In this document: piece by piece, positions 3,313 to 5,547 of the stretch
How positions within the stretch are numbered: the first letter of the stretch is position 1
How the letters are laid out: each line of letters begins with the position of its first letter
The notes under the pieces: model-generated
What the model was told of the DNA's origin: nothing
What the model saw: only the letters and a program-made list of their open reading frames with translations
The model's database searches: none
Source: Nitrososphaerota archaeon
GTDB lineage: Archaea; Thermoproteota; Nitrososphaeria; Nitrososphaerales; CADDZS01
NCBI GenBank assembly: GCA_013288145.1
Contig: JABDCJ010000072.1
Location: 5,147 to 10,693 of the forward strand
DNA length: 5,547 nucleotides
Direction of reading: 5' to 3'
Made by a program: the position numbers and the translations under genes

Positions 3313-5547
3313 ATGCCGCTTGATCGATCGATAAAAAAGGTTCTGATTCTGGGTAGCGGCTCGATCAAGATCGGCGAGGCGGGCGAATTTGATTACTCTG
3401 GTTCGCAAGCTCTGAAAGCGCTCGCAGAAGAAGGCATACAGACGGTTCTTGTAAATCCAAATGTCGCTACCATTCAAACAGATACTCGAATGGCGGACAA
3501 GGTGTATTTCCTGCCCGTCACTCCAGAGTACGTGGAGCAAGTAATCAAACAGGAGCGGCCGGACTCCATACTTCTGAGCTTCGGAGGTCAGACCGCGCTA
3601 AATTGCGGAATCGGGCTCGAAAAAAATGGCACGTTGTCAAAGTACAATCTTCGTGTACTGGGTACGTCAACGAAGGGAATCGAACTCACCGAGGATCGTG
3701 ATCTTTTCAAAATCAAAATGGCTGAGACGGGGATTGATTGTCCCGTCAGTGAGGCCGTTTATTCAGTTGAACAAGCAAGAGAAGTAGCTGCTCGAATTGG
3801 ATACCCGGTCATTGTTAGAGTTGCATTTACTCTCGGAGGCCGCGGAGGCGGAGTCGCTTACAATGAATACGATCTCGACTTGATTGCAGAAAAAGGTCTT
3901 GCCAACAGCATCGTTCACCAGATTCTGATCGAGGAATACGTCGGGTCTTGGAAGCAAATAGAGTACGAAGTGATGAGAGACGGCTCGGACAATTGCATTA
4001 CAATTTGTAACATGGAAAACGTACTCTCGATGAGAGTACATACTGGCGACAATACCGTAGTTGCGCCTTCCCAGACCATAACTAATCAAGAATACCATAC
4101 TCTAAGAGAGATTTCAATTAGAGCTGCAAGATCTGTCGGCATTGTGGGCGAATGCAACATACAGTTTGCGCTCGACATTAGCTCCAGCAAATATTATGCA
4201 ATTGAGATCAACGCTAGGCTTTCCAGATCTTCTGCTCTTGCGTCTAAAGCTACAGGTTATCCGATCGCTTTCGTTGCCGCGAAGATAGCCCTGGGCTATT
4301 CTCTATCAGAACTTACCAATAGGGTGACTGGCATGACATCGGCTTGCTTTGAGCCCGCCCTCGACTACATCGTTGTCAAGATGCCAAGGTTTGACTTTCG
4401 GAAATTTGATCGAGTGCGCCGTGAACTTGGTAGCCAGATGAAATCAGTCGGCGAAGTGATGGCGATTGCACGATCTTTTGAGGAAGGCATCCAAAAGGCA
4501 GTCAGGATGCTTGACATCGGCAAGAATGGATTGATGGACTTCAAACCGATTGGTTCTCTCGAACTGATTGAAAACGCGCTTGTTCACCCCACGGATTCGA
4601 TTTTCTTTGTTATCGCGGAGGCTCTTGTTAATGGTTATTCTGTTGATGAAATTAACCGGCTGACCTGGGTCGACAAATGGTTTCTGTCAAAGATGAAGAA
4701 CATAGTTGACGCCGATGCAAGGCTAATTGAGTCTGCCAAGAATGGTGATGAACCATCGGTCGAAGAATTGACGGAGCTTAAGAGATTAGGTTTTTCTGAT
4801 TCGTGGATTGCCAAGAGACTGAACTATCCTGAGAAAAGAGTTCGCGATATTAGGGAAGATTACTCGCTGCGACCTTTCGTCAAGCAAGTGGACAGTCTTG
4901 CGGCGGAGTGGCCCGCGAAAACGAATTATCTTTACACTACTTACGAAGCCAGAAAGGACGACCCAGTATTTTCTTCAGAGAAAAATGGTCAGAAAATTAT
5001 TGTCTTGGGCGCTGGTTGTTACAGAATTGGAAGCTCAGTTGAGTTTGATTGGTGCACGGTTAACATGGTTTGGGCTCTTCAGAAAAGGGGTTACGAAGTC
5101 GTTGTCATCAATTGCAATCCTGAAACCGTTTCAACCGACTATGACACCAGTGACAGGCTGTACTTTGAAGAGCTGACCCTTGAAAGAGTACTAGATATCC
5201 ACGATCTGGAAAAGCCGATCGGCGTCGTCTGCTGTGTCGGAGGGCAGACTGCAAACAATTTGATTCCCAAACTAGCCGACGCTGGAATTCGAATACTTGG
5301 CACATCGAGTGTAAATCTAGACCGAGCTGAAGACAGAGCAAAGTTCTCGGATCTTCTCGATAGGTTGGAGATTTCGCAACCTCGCTGGGTCGAAGTGACT
5401 TCTGAGGAAAATGCTGCAGAGTTTGCCAGTAAGAATTATCCGGTTATACTTCGCCCTTCATACGTTTTGAGTGGAGCTGCTATGAGGGTCATCTGGAGTG
5501 AGCACCAGCTTCAGGACTTTCTTCGAGAAGCGGCGGAAGTATCCCCG
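3313..5547 (+). CDS. carB: Carbamoyl-phosphate synthetase large subunit, first 745 residues (runs off the right edge)
   Basis: CarB makes carbamoyl phosphate from bicarbonate, two ATP and ammonia supplied by CarA. It is two homologous synthetase halves. First half: pre-ATP-grasp GSGSIKIGEAGEFDYSG (14-30), GGQTAL (91-96), then the carboxy-phosphate ATP-grasp with Arg129, Arg169, glycine loop GGRGGG (175-180), Gln284 and the Mg-binding set Glu298, Asn300, Arg302, followed by SRSSALASKATGYP (304-317). The oligomerisation region spans about 400-540. The second half starts at 560 (GAGCYRIGSSVEFDW, then NCNPETVSTDYDTSDRLYF), with DRAEDR at 670-675 and RPSYVLSGAAM at 714-724. The rest of the carbamoyl-phosphate domain and the allosteric C-terminus are outside; the family is about 1,050-1,075 residues. 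The ATG is forced by carA spacing and homology. Oddities: Gln215 where the E. coli enzyme has Glu, and NAR for the usual NPR in the metal site. The frame is unbroken. Confidence 0.98.
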   Translation, partial: MPLDRSIKKVLILGSGSIKIGEAGEFDYSGSQALKALAEEGIQTVLVNPNVATIQTDTRMADKVYFLPVTPEYVEQVIKQERPDSILLSFGGQTALNCGIGLEKNGTLSKYNLRVLGTSTKGIELTEDRDLFKIKMAETGIDCPVSEAVYSVEQAREVAARIGYPVIVRVAFTLGGRGGGVAYNEYDLDLIAEKGLANSIVHQILIEEYVGSWKQIEYEVMRDGSDNCITICNMENVLSMRVHTGDNTVVAPSQTITNQEYHTLREISIRAARSVGIVGECNIQFALDISSSKYYAIEINARLSRSSALASKATGYPIAFVAAKIALGYSLSELTNRVTGMTSACFEPALDYIVVKMPRFDFRKFDRVRRELGSQMKSVGEVMAIARSFEEGIQKAVRMLDIGKNGLMDFKPIGSLELIENALVHPTDSIFFVIAEALVNGYSVDEINRLTWVDKWFLSKMKNIVDADARLIESAKNGDEPSVEELTELKRLGFSDSWIAKRLNYPEKRVRDIREDYSLRPFVKQVDSLAAEWPAKTNYLYTTYEARKDDPVFSSEKNGQKIIVLGAGCYRIGSSVEFDWCTVNMVWALQKRGYEVVVINCNPETVSTDYDTSDRLYFEELTLERVLDIHDLEKPIGVVCCVGGQTANNLIPKLADAGIRILGTSSVNLDRAEDRAKFSDLLDRLEISQPRWVEVTSEENAAEFASKNYPVILRPSYVLSGAAMRVIWSEHQLQDFLREAAEVSP

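Noticed and set aside
2701..5341. Several frames of 77-111 codons inside carA and carB, on both strands
   Set aside because: They overlap confidently identified CarA and CarB coding sequence in other frames and have no recognisable content.
1..5547. A novel defence, mobile or biosynthetic system
   Set aside because: All identified genes are core cellular functions in a common order, and no transposase, integrase, nuclease, toxin-like pair or repeat array is seen.

Overview
The window looks archaeal. A leftward cluster encodes the end products of a typical archaeal translation/secretion operon: aIF6, prefoldin alpha and the SRP receptor FtsY. A rightward pair encodes the two subunits of carbamoyl-phosphate synthetase. 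aIF6 and the prefoldin alpha subunit (beta-hairpin motif with GVAIEKDL) are archaeal/eukaryotic families, which excludes an ordinary bacterium. Moderate GC, short spacing, AT-rich TATA-like boxes and frequent TTG starts fit a TACK-lineage archaeon. I think Nitrososphaeria/Thaumarchaeota is most likely, but that placement is inference.

Layout. Minus strand, read right to left from about 1396: eif6 (1396-731), pfdA (665-201) and the first 56 codons of ftsY (170 to the left edge). Gaps are 65 and 30 bases, consistent with one transcript. A 252-base divergent intergenic region (1397-1648) separates this from the plus-strand genes. It holds TATA-like sequences, a repeated GTTAGGT heptamer and a small inverted repeat, but no convincing gene. 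On the plus strand, 1649-2053 encodes a small charged protein I do not recognise. A 116-base gap with two perfect palindromes follows, then carA (2170-3303) and carB (3313 to the right edge, unfinished).

Function. aIF6 keeps the large ribosomal subunit from joining prematurely, prefoldin hands nascent chains to the chaperonin, and FtsY docks SRP-ribosome complexes at the membrane, so the left cluster serves protein birth. CarA releases ammonia from glutamine and CarB uses it with bicarbonate and two ATP to make carbamoyl phosphate for pyrimidines and arginine.

All recognised genes belong to well-known families, and I see no mobile element, CRISPR array, tRNA or rRNA. The points most worth a second look are a Gln in CarB at the place of a conserved ATP-site Glu, the 14-base palindrome just upstream of the carA TATA-like box, the reduced ribosomal-protein neighbourhood around eif6, and the unrecognised 134-residue protein.
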